Part shown: positions 7,393-17,096 of the stretch, in pieces
Position numbering within the stretch: position 1 is the first letter of the stretch
Layout: each line of letters opens with the position of its first letter
Origin: a virus
DNA: 25,388 bases
Reading direction: 5' to 3' (one strand)
Virus record (IMG/VR): IMGVR_UViG_3300022074_000345
Span: 1-25,388 of that record
Position numbers and translations under genes: made by a program
Notes under the pieces: generated by a model
Seen by the model: the letters and a program-made list of their open reading frames with translations, nothing else
Database searches by the model: none
Told to the model about the DNA's origin: nothing

Positions 7393-9975
7393 CTAAAAAC
7401 CTTTAAACATTGATGATGGTTTAGTCAATAAATATTCTTGATTATAATCTTTTTTCATTCTTTTTTCTACTCTTTTTAATGCTCCTGGAGACATAGTTTC
7501 CATCATTTGAAACCCTATTAAATAATCGTAAACTGTCTTAATGTAAAACAAATTCATAAAAGGTATGTTGCTACTTACTGCTCTATATGCTGCTTTACCT
7601 GCTTTACCACCTTCTCCACGAATACCATAATTAATTGCTAATAATACATCTGCTACAGTTGTTGCTCCTGGTCCAGCAAGACCTGCAATAATAGTTGATC
7701 CGTCTCTTTGTTCTTTAAATAAAACATCACCATATAAACCTAAACCACCACCTTGTAATAGAGCTGCCATAACTGTGTTCCATTTAGCAGGATCTCTTGG
7801 TTCTCTTCCTTTTAAAAAATCTTTTGCCGTCATTGAAGCATATCCTAATAAACCAGTTGTAACTATAGTTGCAACCATACCTCTTGCACCTCTACCTATA
7901 TCTTGATTTGGTCCAGATCTCATGTAAGCTAAATCTCTACCAATTACTTTATTAAAAATTGCAATAGGGAAACCTTTAAATTGACCAAGAAATCTAAATG
8001 CTTCTCCCAAAGGAGTACCTGCTAAAGTTCCTTGTGTCATTATTCCTTTAACTCTAGCATCTGGTTGAATTACTGCAAATAAAGTTCTGTCTAGCATCAT
8101 TCCAGATACTGAATATTTAAATTTTTGTTTTTCTATTTGCGCTTCTCTTTTACTTAAATTTTCTATACCTGTAATTTTCTTTATATCTGCATCAGAAACT
8201 TGATCTAACAAACCAATATTAATAAATTCCATACCATCATCTGCAGTTTCCATGGCAGTTTTTCTTATTACATCCCATTTATTTGAGTCTATATTGTATT
8301 TTTCAAATAGTAATTGTAGTTGTTTATTTAACTTATTGTAGGGTAGTTTTTTTTGTCTTGCATAATAGTTAGCCATACCTAACATAGCATTTTCTTTTAA
8401 TGTGTTAGTCCACCAAGTAAGTAAATTAAATTTAAAGAATGTTCTTTGTATTTCTGTTCCTCTTCTACTTAAATTATCTCCTACTTGATTTCTTCCTGCA
8501 GTATCATGAATAGTTCCGTCAAGCATTAATCCTAACATTTCTGCTATTTCTTTTTTTTGTTTTGTATTCTTAACTCTTGCAAGCGCACCAAATGCTTCTG
8601 CAATTCCACCTAATAAAGTATTACCACCTTGATCTTTCATTTCAGATCCATAGATACCCAAATCAGTTGCAGCAGATATAGCAGCTCCACCTAGTTTTGA
8701 TACATTTCCTATTAATCTTCCTATTGCTCCATATTTTGCAAGAGCAAAATTTTCTACAGTATTTAAAGATCCATCAACTACATTCCAATATTTTTGAAAT
8801 GAATTAAAATTAGCAATCTTACTTCTATCTCTTCCTTGCATACTGTCATAAATAGCTTCTCTAATACTTTCAAAATTCTTTTTAGGATTAGTACCTAGTC
8901 TATCTATCATTCCAATATTTCTTCCTGCCGTCATCAAACCAGAAAGGAATGTTTCTTGAAGATTACCATTGCCAAATTTTTCATGGTAAGTAAACCACTC
9001 TCCAGCATTTTTAAAATGTAAAACCCTTTTACCACTAGCTGCTTTTGCTACACTTCTTGAACCAAAAACATTTACACCATCAGCTATTTGTATTTTGTTT
9101 CCAACCAAAGAATTATAAACTTCTGCCATAAACTCATCTATATTTTCTACTGTATCAAAAGTTCTTTGATCTAGTTTTGGCTCTACAAAATTTCTCCATG
9201 CTTTATAATTTTTATTATAGTTTATATCTTTACCTTTCATGTTTACATCTGCTTCTACTTCATCTAATTTTATTCCTAAAGTTTCGGCAGCATTTCTAAC
9301 ATTGAATTGATCATGACTATGTTTAACAACCCAACCCCAAAGTTTAGGTATATTTGCTCCTCTATCATTTAACATAGTTCTTATTGCTTCAGAGTGTTCT
9401 TCTAATAATATTCCTATTCTTTTTATATCTGCATTAGTTTCTGTAATAGGTGGTTTAATACCTGCTCTTTTTTCTATATCTGTTTGTTGTGCGCCAGCTT
9501 CTTCCATAACTTGTACTATTCTTTTTTGTGTAGGAAGATCTGCATCAGTAAATAATTTTTCTAATCCTTCTTTACGAAGTTTTTGTTTGAATGCGTTAAT
9601 CAAGTTAGCTTGAACAGTATCTTGTAAATTAGCTACAGAGTTTCTTGCACCTGCTCTTATTTCACTTGATCCAACCAATAATGCTAACAACCCTTCTTGC
9701 TCAACACCTTTATAATTATCTAAAATAAATTCTATTTCTTTTCTTGCAATAATTTCATCGTTTAGAGCATTGGCTCTATCTATTACTTTTTGTGCTTTTA
9801 TTTTTGATGCTGCATCTTGTGCAATCTCATCTACATTTATTTCATCTATACGAGTAAGCCTTCTTTCTGCCATGGCTTGCTTAACACTATTCATGATCTC
9901 TTCTTTTTTTACATTAGTAAAAGATGAGTCTCGTAATAAATTTTGTAATCTAGTTATACATACATTTTTAGACAT
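7393..9975 (-). CDS. Large internal virion protein, gp16-like C-terminal part
   Basis: An 860-residue protein placed where T7 has gene 16, between the other internal core genes and the tail fibre. It begins with a basic, helical region (about residues 1-170: IDRANALNDEI, GARNSVANLQDT, then KRIVQVMEEAG), is mostly alpha-helical and holds Ala/Gly-rich hydrophobic stretches at about 415-445 and 710-790 that could enter membrane. Such proteins are carried in the head and ejected to form the DNA channel across the cell envelope. A GGGAGA ribosome site lies in the last codons of the 418-aa gene, only two bases separate that gene's TAA from this ATG, and the two reading frames are different. No catalytic lysozyme motif is seen in it. 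The assignment rests on position, size and style rather than a signature motif. Confidence 0.8.
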   Translation of the reverse strand: MSKNVCITRLQNLLRDSSFTNVKKEEIMNSVKQAMAERRLTRIDEINVDEIAQDAASKIKAQKVIDRANALNDEIIARKEIEFILDNYKGVEQEGLLALLVGSSEIRAGARNSVANLQDTVQANLINAFKQKLRKEGLEKLFTDADLPTQKRIVQVMEEAGAQQTDIEKRAGIKPPITETNADIKRIGILLEEHSEAIRTMLNDRGANIPKLWGWVVKHSHDQFNVRNAAETLGIKLDEVEADVNMKGKDINYNKNYKAWRNFVEPKLDQRTFDTVENIDEFMAEVYNSLVGNKIQIADGVNVFGSRSVAKAASGKRVLHFKNAGEWFTYHEKFGNGNLQETFLSGLMTAGRNIGMIDRLGTNPKKNFESIREAIYDSMQGRDRSKIANFNSFQKYWNVVDGSLNTVENFALAKYGAIGRLIGNVSKLGGAAISAATDLGIYGSEMKDQGGNTLLGGIAEAFGALARVKNTKQKKEIAEMLGLMLDGTIHDTAGRNQVGDNLSRRGTEIQRTFFKFNLLTWWTNTLKENAMLGMANYYARQKKLPYNKLNKQLQLLFEKYNIDSNKWDVIRKTAMETADDGMEFINIGLLDQVSDADIKKITGIENLSKREAQIEKQKFKYSVSGMMLDRTLFAVIQPDARVKGIMTQGTLAGTPLGEAFRFLGQFKGFPIAIFNKVIGRDLAYMRSGPNQDIGRGARGMVATIVTTGLLGYASMTAKDFLKGREPRDPAKWNTVMAALLQGGGLGLYGDVLFKEQRDGSTIIAGLAGPGATTVADVLLAINYGIRGEGGKAGKAAYRAVSSNIPFMNLFYIKTVYDYLIGFQMMETMSPGALKRVEKRMKKDYNQEYLLTKPSSMFKGF

Positions 9976-9977
9976 AA

Positions 9978-11234
9978 TTATCTCCCATTAATACAATTGA
10001 TGTGGTCTATCAAAGTATCTTGTAAATCTTTTTCTCTTGTTTTTACTGCATCTAAATCAGCTTTTGTTGATTGAACAGTAGGTTCTCCAGTTTTAGATTT
10101 AAGTTCATAGTTTAAACCTTTTTCAGTTTGTTTGTTTCTTATATCTAATAATCTTTGTTCCATAATAGGAGTATCTTTTTCTAATGCTTGTGAATCTTTA
10201 TTAATAATTTTTTTATTAAAATTTTGTAATTCTAATTCATCAGTAGTTAATTTTTTTGTACCTTCAATTTTAGTTGTAGGTGATTCTGCTTTGCCAGATC
10301 GAAGAGTTGCATCGGCATTAGCAACACCAGTTACATCTACAGGGTTGTCTTGCATAACATCACCTATAGCTTTTTTTAATAAAAGTTCTCTAGTTCTAGG
10401 ATCTGTTTTTTCTAACTTCATCATAATGTCACTATTTTCTGGGTAATACTGTTTATATAAATTTAACTCTGGTTCTCCACCAGTACCAGCATCTAAATCT
10501 TTTTTATTTTTAATTAGTTGTTCTTGAAACTTTCTAGCAGTTCTAATATCTTTTAATTTACCTGCACCTACATGAAGTCCAGTACCAAGAATAGTACCAA
10601 AACCAATATTCATAAAACTATCTACTATACCATAATCTGCTTGTACTTGTTTTGCAGAACTATAAACAATAGGTTCAACAACTGCTGCACCAAAAGATCC
10701 TTCAACTGCACCTCTGATTGCTCTAGCTTTTGGTAAAGTTGTTCTAGCTGCTAATGCAGCAAATCTAGCTTGACCAAATACAGGAATAAAAGATGCTCCA
10801 ATATTTATAGGATCAAGAAAACTAGCACCAATACCTACTGCTAACTTTGATGCTCCAACATAAAAACCACTAGAAAAAGGATTCCATGATCCTTGTGGTC
10901 CACGCTCTAATATACTTTGTCTTTCTCTTTCTTCTTTTTTTTGATCAACCATAATATCAACAACAGATTGATATTCATCATTATCAAAATACAAACCTAA
11001 CTCTGCATACTCTTTATTTAATTCATTTTTATTTATTTTTTCTGCACCAGAATTTGCAGATTCATTTTTAGCTGTTGCTATTTGATAACTACTGTATGCT
11101 CTTACTGCAGGATTAAAATTTATAGTCTCTTCGTAAGTAGCACCTAATGCTTGACTAAAAGAAGTTTTGTATTGATCATAACCAGACTCTTTAGCTGTTT
11201 CATTTATGTTTAAACCAAATGTAAAATTTGCCAT
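9978..11234 (-). CDS. Internal virion protein (N-terminal part of the gp16-type function)
   Basis: A 418-residue protein. Its central part (about residues 115-250) is conserved-looking for podovirus ejection proteins: GPQGSWNPFSSGFYVGASKL, hydrophobic Gly/Ala segments (GIGASFLDPINIGASFIP, ALAARTTL), RAIRGAVEGSFGAAVVEPIVY and NIGFGTILGTGLHVGAG. The rest is helical and charged, with a Lys/Glu-rich C-terminal half. In several podoviruses a single very large internal protein carries these segments together with sequences like the next gene; here they are in two genes. The start lacks a strong Shine-Dalgarno sequence and follows the 951-aa gene by one base, which suggests coupled translation. The hydrophobic segments fit insertion in the inner membrane during ejection; that is inferred. 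Confidence 0.8.
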   Translation of the reverse strand: MANFTFGLNINETAKESGYDQYKTSFSQALGATYEETINFNPAVRAYSSYQIATAKNESANSGAEKINKNELNKEYAELGLYFDNDEYQSVVDIMVDQKKEERERQSILERGPQGSWNPFSSGFYVGASKLAVGIGASFLDPINIGASFIPVFGQARFAALAARTTLPKARAIRGAVEGSFGAAVVEPIVYSSAKQVQADYGIVDSFMNIGFGTILGTGLHVGAGKLKDIRTARKFQEQLIKNKKDLDAGTGGEPELNLYKQYYPENSDIMMKLEKTDPRTRELLLKKAIGDVMQDNPVDVTGVANADATLRSGKAESPTTKIEGTKKLTTDELELQNFNKKIINKDSQALEKDTPIMEQRLLDIRNKQTEKGLNYELKSKTGEPTVQSTKADLDAVKTREKDLQDTLIDHINCINGR

Positions 11235-11235
11235 A

Positions 11236-14091
11236 TTACTGTCTATTTAAAACTATACCTAAAGCTATTGTTGCAGCTAAATCACTATTTTGTAATAAAA
11301 GTTTTTGCATATCTGCATTAGATAATTTTGATAAATATTTTAATACTGTTGTATCTTTTTTATCTTTTATAATATTTGCAAATTGTAATTCAAAATCTTT
11401 ACCAAATAATGGATTAGATATTGGTGCGTTTTGTTTTAAAACATCTAAAGCAGATGCTGCTTCTACTTGCCAATATGATCTTGCTGGACCACCTTTGTAT
11501 TGAATTTTTGTATTATATTGAGATTCTATTTGTCCAATATCAGAAAGTAATTTAGTTAATGTTTCTTTACTCATATTATTTTGACCATCAAATATATTAG
11601 TTGCTATATCAATAGAAGATTTTGCTTCTTTAGGAACTTTATAGTTACCATTATTTAATCTTTTAGTTGCTTTATCTTTTTGAATTTTAATTTCTTCATC
11701 AGACATTTTAACTGGTTTACCATTAACTATTTTTGTTTCTGTTTTATAAAATTTATTCCACATACTTACAGAGGTTTTTATAGGAACTTCTGAATTTGCT
11801 GATGCTTCACTCATAGATAGTGATGAAGTTAAGTTAGCAATACTTTTTGTATTACTAAAAGCACTTTCTGGAATTTCATTAGTTCTTCTACCCATTATGA
11901 CATTGTCTTGAGTTGCATTACCTATATTTATATATCCTCTAGACATTTGAGTTTTAGACTCAATATCTAAATCAATCACAATATCAGTTCCTGGTACAGT
12001 ATTTTTATTAAAATCTTTTGGAATATATAATTGTTCACCTTTTTCGTTTTCAAGTATAGCAAAACTATTTCCACTCATTACTATTCCATAAACAAAACCA
12101 TTACCATCTGGAGTATTTCTCCATTCACCATTTTCTTTCATTTGAAATTTCATTGCATTTGTAAGTTTTTGAGAATCTTTTTCAGTATAAGAACCAAAAG
12201 CAACAGGATTAAAATCATCTAAATAATAATTTTTTATAACACTTAAAGTGTCTTTTACTTTTTGTCTTTTTTTATCGTTGATAGGTAAACCTGTAACTGA
12301 ATCTTTATAACTTAAATCAAAATAATAAGTATCAGTATTTTCCATATCAAAATTTTTAGTAAACATTAACGCAGCAGATTTTGCTGCATCTTTAAAATCT
12401 TTTTCTCCACCTGCGTAATATTCATTTGCTCCATATAATGCTAAAAATTCTACTATTTTTTCCATTTTTGGCAAAGACTCACTTGTATCTAAAGGAACAT
12501 TTCTTCTAACCATATTTTCAATATCTTTAAACTTTGAATCATTTCTAATTAAAGATCTCATTTTTGATAAACTTATTTCTGAATCATCTTCATCTTTTAG
12601 TTTTCCTTTTAATGCTTTTATTTTTTCTGGTTGATCAAGGCTAAAAAATTTTGTTGCATCTTCTTTTGTTGCAAATCCAGTATTTACAAATTCAGCACCT
12701 ACTGGCAATCCTGCTTCAACTAATTGAGCAACTACTTGTGGTTCTAAATCTCCATATTGAACATCTAAAGCACTAAACATATTAAATTGTTTGTTTACAT
12801 CTTTTTCTTCTGAAGCTAAATTATAGTTATTAATAAAATTTTTAGCCATACTATTAGTCATTACTTTTTGTTTAAATGGATGAACTTTTAATCTGTTTTG
12901 TTCAGTAATTAATAAGTTTGAAAGTAATAATTGAAGTGAAGTAACTTTTTCTACATTACCTTCATTTGATTGTTTTTCTATTTCAAAAACTATAGATTCT
13001 ATATCTTTATTAGTTGAAATTACATATTGTGCAGGATCTGAATCTAATTGTTTTTGTCTGTTTTCTAAAATAGTAGTATAATGATCTTTTATCTTTTCAA
13101 ATTCTTCTGGCATATACTTTAATCTAGCTTCTTCTATAAAACCTTCAGTAACTTCGTTGACAAGATCATTTGGTGTATTTAAAATAATTTTTCTATTATC
13201 TACTGTTTCTCTATGTAAAGTTTCTGCAGTTATCATTTTGTTTACCACTTCATCTGGTAAAACTTCTGAAGCTAAATCTAAATTAAAAGGCTCAACATCT
13301 TTACCTTCATTTATATTTGCAGTATGAATTTCCCATTGTTTCTTAACTATAGGTGCTAATTTTGTTTTAGCTTTTTCTATAAGCTGTAATCTTGATTTAT
13401 AATTTAATCCAACAAAATCTTTTTCATCTTTTAACATTTCTAATGCTTCAATAGGATTGTCAGCGATCATTTTTTCTGCTTCTAAAAATTTTATTTCATT
13501 AGGTATGCCTGCAATCATTTTACCTAAAACTGCATCTGAAACTTTACCTTTATAATTTGTTGTATATAAATCTTTTAAATCTCTACCTAAAACTGCGTAG
13601 TCAAATCCTTCATCAGTATCTATGGCAGTTATCATTAACTTTTGTTTTTTTTCATCAACCAAAGTATCTAACGCAATTAAAGTATTTCTTTCAACTGCAG
13701 TAGTTGTTCTAAATATTCCTTTCTGTACTTCAGATAAAGCATACTGATTAAATAAATCTTGAGTTCCTCTATTACTTGCAAGACCAGAATATTTTTTCAT
13801 TAAAATATTTGATTGAGTCTTAACTAAATTTTGTGCTTGATCTTGGTTTTCTAAATTACCTGCTTGATCATAAACTGATTGCATATCTCTAACAAAATCA
13901 TTTTCTAATCTCAATGCTTCTGTTTTGTTTTCAAAATCTTTTTGCTTAACTCTATGTTGTACTATTTCTTTTGTTACAGGTGCTAAAACATTTCCAATAG
14001 TTTGATTAAGACTCATTTGAGTATTAGATTGAACAGATCCAACTTCACCTGTTATCGTTGCTTCAGTTCTAAATGTAGGTATCTTTGGCAT
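11236..14091 (-). CDS. Internal virion protein (gp15-like) with C-terminal lysozyme-like motif
   Basis: A 951-residue, very AT-rich gene product in the T7 gp15 position. Most of it is charged and alpha-helical, as in ejection core proteins. The last ~97 residues differ: DIGQIESQYNTKIQYKGGP leads to GGPARSYWQVE (867-877). An E-S near the start (E856-S857) followed by a Gly-rich turn and W-Q-x-E is the pattern of lysozyme-like/lytic transglycosylase ejection domains, where a G-P-A-R-x-x-W-Q-x-E motif is common. In T7 the transglycosylase is at the N-terminus of gp16; here it is at the C-terminus of the preceding gene. The start overlaps the stop of the 176-aa gene (TAATG). Peptidoglycan cleavage during DNA entry is the likely role, but activity is not shown. 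Confidence 0.85.
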   Translation of the reverse strand: MPKIPTFRTEATITGEVGSVQSNTQMSLNQTIGNVLAPVTKEIVQHRVKQKDFENKTEALRLENDFVRDMQSVYDQAGNLENQDQAQNLVKTQSNILMKKYSGLASNRGTQDLFNQYALSEVQKGIFRTTTAVERNTLIALDTLVDEKKQKLMITAIDTDEGFDYAVLGRDLKDLYTTNYKGKVSDAVLGKMIAGIPNEIKFLEAEKMIADNPIEALEMLKDEKDFVGLNYKSRLQLIEKAKTKLAPIVKKQWEIHTANINEGKDVEPFNLDLASEVLPDEVVNKMITAETLHRETVDNRKIILNTPNDLVNEVTEGFIEEARLKYMPEEFEKIKDHYTTILENRQKQLDSDPAQYVISTNKDIESIVFEIEKQSNEGNVEKVTSLQLLLSNLLITEQNRLKVHPFKQKVMTNSMAKNFINNYNLASEEKDVNKQFNMFSALDVQYGDLEPQVVAQLVEAGLPVGAEFVNTGFATKEDATKFFSLDQPEKIKALKGKLKDEDDSEISLSKMRSLIRNDSKFKDIENMVRRNVPLDTSESLPKMEKIVEFLALYGANEYYAGGEKDFKDAAKSAALMFTKNFDMENTDTYYFDLSYKDSVTGLPINDKKRQKVKDTLSVIKNYYLDDFNPVAFGSYTEKDSQKLTNAMKFQMKENGEWRNTPDGNGFVYGIVMSGNSFAILENEKGEQLYIPKDFNKNTVPGTDIVIDLDIESKTQMSRGYINIGNATQDNVIMGRRTNEIPESAFSNTKSIANLTSSLSMSEASANSEVPIKTSVSMWNKFYKTETKIVNGKPVKMSDEEIKIQKDKATKRLNNGNYKVPKEAKSSIDIATNIFDGQNNMSKETLTKLLSDIGQIESQYNTKIQYKGGPARSYWQVEAASALDVLKQNAPISNPLFGKDFELQFANIIKDKKDTTVLKYLSKLSNADMQKLLLQNSDLAATIALGIVLNRQ

Positions 14092-14621
14092 TATTCTGTT
14101 GTTCCTATATTATATGGATCATAATAGTTTCCATCACTTTGCATTCCACCTGTATATTGTTTGCCACCACCAAAACTATTCATGTTAAGTAAACTTGTTG
14201 TAGTAGATGCGATAGTTTGATATTGAGCCATCCTAGCTTGCTCTCTAGCCATTTGAGCATTTATTCTTGCAAAGTTTGCTTGTTCTATTTTTTTAGATTG
14301 AGCAACTTTAGAATTATATCTCATAATGTTTTCTTGCATATACTTCTCTCTAGCATTTGCTGCTGCTATTCTATATGCTGTACCTGTTCCAGAAACTATA
14401 CCAGATTTAGCAAAAGCTACTTCTGCTTGACCTACTAGTTTTTGATAAGACTCATCAAATCTAGCAATATCAAATTCGGTTTTTTTTTCTATTTGTTCTG
14501 CTTCTGCTTCAAGAACTTTAGCATTACGATTGCCTATAGCTTCATTAAATTTTCCAATCTTACCTTGTTGTTTATATGTTGCTGCACCTATTGCGCCAAC
14601 TACTGCTGCTTGCCATCCCAT
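14091..14621 (-). CDS. Internal virion protein, gp14-like
   Basis: A 176-residue protein in the T7 gene 14 position. It begins with a small hydrophobic, Ala-rich helix (AAVVGAIGAATY), then a long helical region rich in A, E, K, Q and R (about 20-150), with a G-T-G-T motif in a Gly-rich stretch (AFAKSGIVSGTGTAYRIAA), and ends in a Gly/Tyr/Asn-rich tail. This matches phage internal core proteins of 170-200 residues that form part of the ejection channel, possibly in the outer membrane. Its ATG overlaps the TAA of the gp13-like gene (TAATG), and its stop overlaps the next ATG in the same way, so the internal-protein genes are read as a coupled unit. Confidence 0.85.
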   Translation of the reverse strand: MGWQAAVVGAIGAATYKQQGKIGKFNEAIGNRNAKVLEAEAEQIEKKTEFDIARFDESYQKLVGQAEVAFAKSGIVSGTGTAYRIAAANAREKYMQENIMRYNSKVAQSKKIEQANFARINAQMAREQARMAQYQTIASTTTSLLNMNSFGGGKQYTGGMQSDGNYYDPYNIGTTE

Positions 14622-15073
14622 TAGAATAACCTCGCATACATATATTGATCAGAACCATCAAAACCAAATTTTCTCATTAAACCTTCTTCTTCCAATCCTA
14701 ACCATTTAGCAAATTTTAAACCTGTTGTATAGTTTGCTCTTACAGCACTTTGAACTCTATTGATATTATTTTCTTTAGCAATTCGTGCAAAATCTTTCTT
14801 TATTGCTTTTGCAACAGCTATAGGATGATCTAAAGCATCTTTAGTTGCTAGTACCCAACCTTCTGCAACACCATTCCAAATAATTTTCATGCCTGCAGCA
14901 AAGATAGGTTTACCATCAATCATACCTGTAAATGCTAAATTTTCTTGTTCTAAATTCATTGCGTTACCTTCAAACTCCATATCTTTATCCATTAACATAT
15001 GATTCATTTCTTGTTTCATAATGTATGCTCCATGCTCTCCTCTGTACTTTACAATATTGATTATTCTATCCAT
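14621..15073 (-). CDS. gp13-like/GNAT-fold protein
   Basis: A 150-residue protein at the T7 gene 13 position. It has a GNAT acetyltransferase-like layout: a strand around residues 44-60 (LAFTGMIDGKPIFAAG), a helix region (KAIKKDFARIAKENNI), then the typical C-terminal part with NRVQSAVRANYTTGLKFAKW (about 104-123), LGLEEEGLMRKFGFDGSDQY, and an aromatic final strand. Proteins like this in T7-like phages may be inactive GNAT folds used in virion assembly rather than enzymes; I see no clear acetyl-CoA Q/R-x-x-G-x-G/A loop. Its ATG is inside the last codons of the gp12-like gene (8-base overlap) and no Shine-Dalgarno sequence is evident, so coupling is likely. Confidence 0.8.
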   Translation of the reverse strand: MDRIINIVKYRGEHGAYIMKQEMNHMLMDKDMEFEGNAMNLEQENLAFTGMIDGKPIFAAGMKIIWNGVAEGWVLATKDALDHPIAVAKAIKKDFARIAKENNINRVQSAVRANYTTGLKFAKWLGLEEEGLMRKFGFDGSDQYMYARLF

Positions 15074-17093
15074 CGTTTGTTTGAAGTTTAGGATATAATG
15101 ACAATATCGTCAAAGGTAAAGGTTGAGTTTGTCTAACAAATATAAAACCATCTGTTTCATAGTTTCCTCTAAATTCTATTTCTTTGTCTCCAGTAAATAC
15201 ATTGATACCACTATTCATTGCGTTAGCTGAAGATCTAAAAGGTATTCTTTCCATATTAGCTAGATCTGGACCAATCTCCACACCAATACTTTCATAAAGT
15301 CTAGCAGTAATCTCATAGATTCTTTTAGTCTTACTTTGTGATGTACCATTCTGTGCGCCTGCATCTATTCTCATTGTTTGTAATAAAGATGTATAACTTA
15401 ATCCAACTTTAACTTTACTTGCAGCTCTTTCTAAAACTATTGCTCCAGAACTTACAACCTTATCTGGGTGCGTTGCGCCATCTGCTAATACTGAAACTGT
15501 TTGACCTTCAAGATGAGCAAGACCAGAAATATTTGTAACTGCAGATCCATCATAAGATAATTGTGAGTCTAAAAAATTAAATGAAGTATCATCTGTTTCA
15601 TCGAAGTCATATTGATGAATATATTCTACATATCTTTTTGTAGCACCATTGATTGTTCTTTTTATAATAACCCATGTTTGATATTCAGAATCATCTGTAG
15701 GAATTGTAGCAACACTATCACAAACTGAATTACCACTTCCGAATACACCACCAAAAATATGTCTATGCCAGGCAACTACTTGTTGTTCTCTTTGATAAGT
15801 TAAGCCAACTAATTGACCATCGTTTCTTGCGCACCAAATAATTTGATTAGGTTCTTGTTGATATGATAGTTGTTTAAATCCACCTTCAGAAATATGCTCG
15901 GCAAGGATAGTTAGATCTGGAGCCACATAACCATCAACATCAAAGTTGTAAGCTAGTTCTCTTAACTTTCTTCTTGCTCTTTGTAAAAATAAAGTTGCGT
16001 TACCAACAGCTAGAGCATCTACATTTGCAGCTCCATTGTTAGATTGTTTTTTAATTAATATGTTTGTAGGTGTTATTGCAATATCAGTTCCACCACCACT
16101 AACTGCAAACTCACCCCCTGCAGTACCAATGATTAAAGTTCTTGTAGCTGTCATAAATCTAATTGCGTTTACTTGGTTTGATGCAATTGTATAAATAATA
16201 GAATCATCATCTGCCACAACTCCATGATAATTATCATCCATGTTTTCATAATCACCAGACTTTGAAAAAAATAATGTTTGTGGTTGAGATAAAGTTGCTG
16301 CAAATACTAATCTTTGTTCAAAGAAAGTTACGCAAGAAGGATGACCAGTAGTAGAACTAAAAGATCCTAATGCAAAATCAGTTGTAGCTGAACCATTTGA
16401 TATGTCTGATATGACTTCCATATTAACAACAGTTGATGATGTGTATCCTGTAATTTTTACATGACCATCAAGCATATGAACTAATCTTCCAACATCAGTT
16501 GACAACCAACCTTGATTAGAATTAACTCCAGTAGTTGATGATAAAGTTAATGTACCTGTTTGACCTGCATTAGTATGTGATGCTGTCATAGTTGTTGTTT
16601 CAATATTGTGATCCATAAATGGACCATTCGTAAATTCAACACTTGTTAGTGTCCAGGATGTGTGACCTGTTCTAGCTAATTTTTTTACTGGATGATTGGG
16701 GTGACATAAATACATAACATCAGCACTTTGTGCATATTTAATATCAAATAATTCTGATTCTAAATAAGGTGAAGATATTTCGTAAGCTGAACCACCAGAT
16801 AATATTTGACCATTATCTTTATAAAATCTTATGTACTGTTCACCAAACTCTAACATATAAGTTTGTGTTGTACTAAACTCAAAAGGAATTAATCTTGTTT
16901 CTTTAGAACTATCTTTTACTTCTGCTACAAACTGTGAGCCAGATCTTCTTGCTGCACTTCCATGAGGATAGACAATCATGTTTTCTAAAGTCTTACATCC
17001 TGTAGGGTATTTTTGTAGATCGTTTCTACCATCTAGCCTTGGTGATAATTCTCCACCTGTGAAGTTCGTTAATTGAACAGCAACTCTAGCCAT
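15066..17093 (-). CDS. Tail tubular protein B (gp12-like, tail stabilisation)
   Basis: A 675-residue beta-rich protein with the N-terminus typical of podovirus tail tube B/stabilisation proteins: NFTGGELSPRLDGRNDLQKY, CKTLENMIVYPHGSAARRSG, TRLIPFEFSTTQTYMLEFGE, YIRFYKDNGQI. The T7 protein is longer (about 794 residues) and phage tail tubular proteins of 650-800 residues are usual. Later segments (HPSCVTFFEQRLVFAAT, QPQTLFFSKSGDYENM, LYPKLQTNDG) fit the same family. It forms the tail nozzle below the gp11-like ring. The ATG follows the TAA of the gp11-like gene by three bases with AAGG about eleven bases upstream. Confidence 0.93.
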   Translation of the reverse strand: MARVAVQLTNFTGGELSPRLDGRNDLQKYPTGCKTLENMIVYPHGSAARRSGSQFVAEVKDSSKETRLIPFEFSTTQTYMLEFGEQYIRFYKDNGQILSGGSAYEISSPYLESELFDIKYAQSADVMYLCHPNHPVKKLARTGHTSWTLTSVEFTNGPFMDHNIETTTMTASHTNAGQTGTLTLSSTTGVNSNQGWLSTDVGRLVHMLDGHVKITGYTSSTVVNMEVISDISNGSATTDFALGSFSSTTGHPSCVTFFEQRLVFAATLSQPQTLFFSKSGDYENMDDNYHGVVADDDSIIYTIASNQVNAIRFMTATRTLIIGTAGGEFAVSGGGTDIAITPTNILIKKQSNNGAANVDALAVGNATLFLQRARRKLRELAYNFDVDGYVAPDLTILAEHISEGGFKQLSYQQEPNQIIWCARNDGQLVGLTYQREQQVVAWHRHIFGGVFGSGNSVCDSVATIPTDDSEYQTWVIIKRTINGATKRYVEYIHQYDFDETDDTSFNFLDSQLSYDGSAVTNISGLAHLEGQTVSVLADGATHPDKVVSSGAIVLERAASKVKVGLSYTSLLQTMRIDAGAQNGTSQSKTKRIYEITARLYESIGVEIGPDLANMERIPFRSSANAMNSGINVFTGDKEIEFRGNYETDGFIFVRQTQPLPLTILSLYPKLQTNDG

Positions 17094-17096
17094 AGG

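Noticed and set aside
9970-9990. Frameshift joining the 418-aa and 860-aa proteins
   Set aside because: There is no slippery run at the junction; a stop, a two-base gap, an ATG and a GGGAGA ribosome site give a clean gene boundary.
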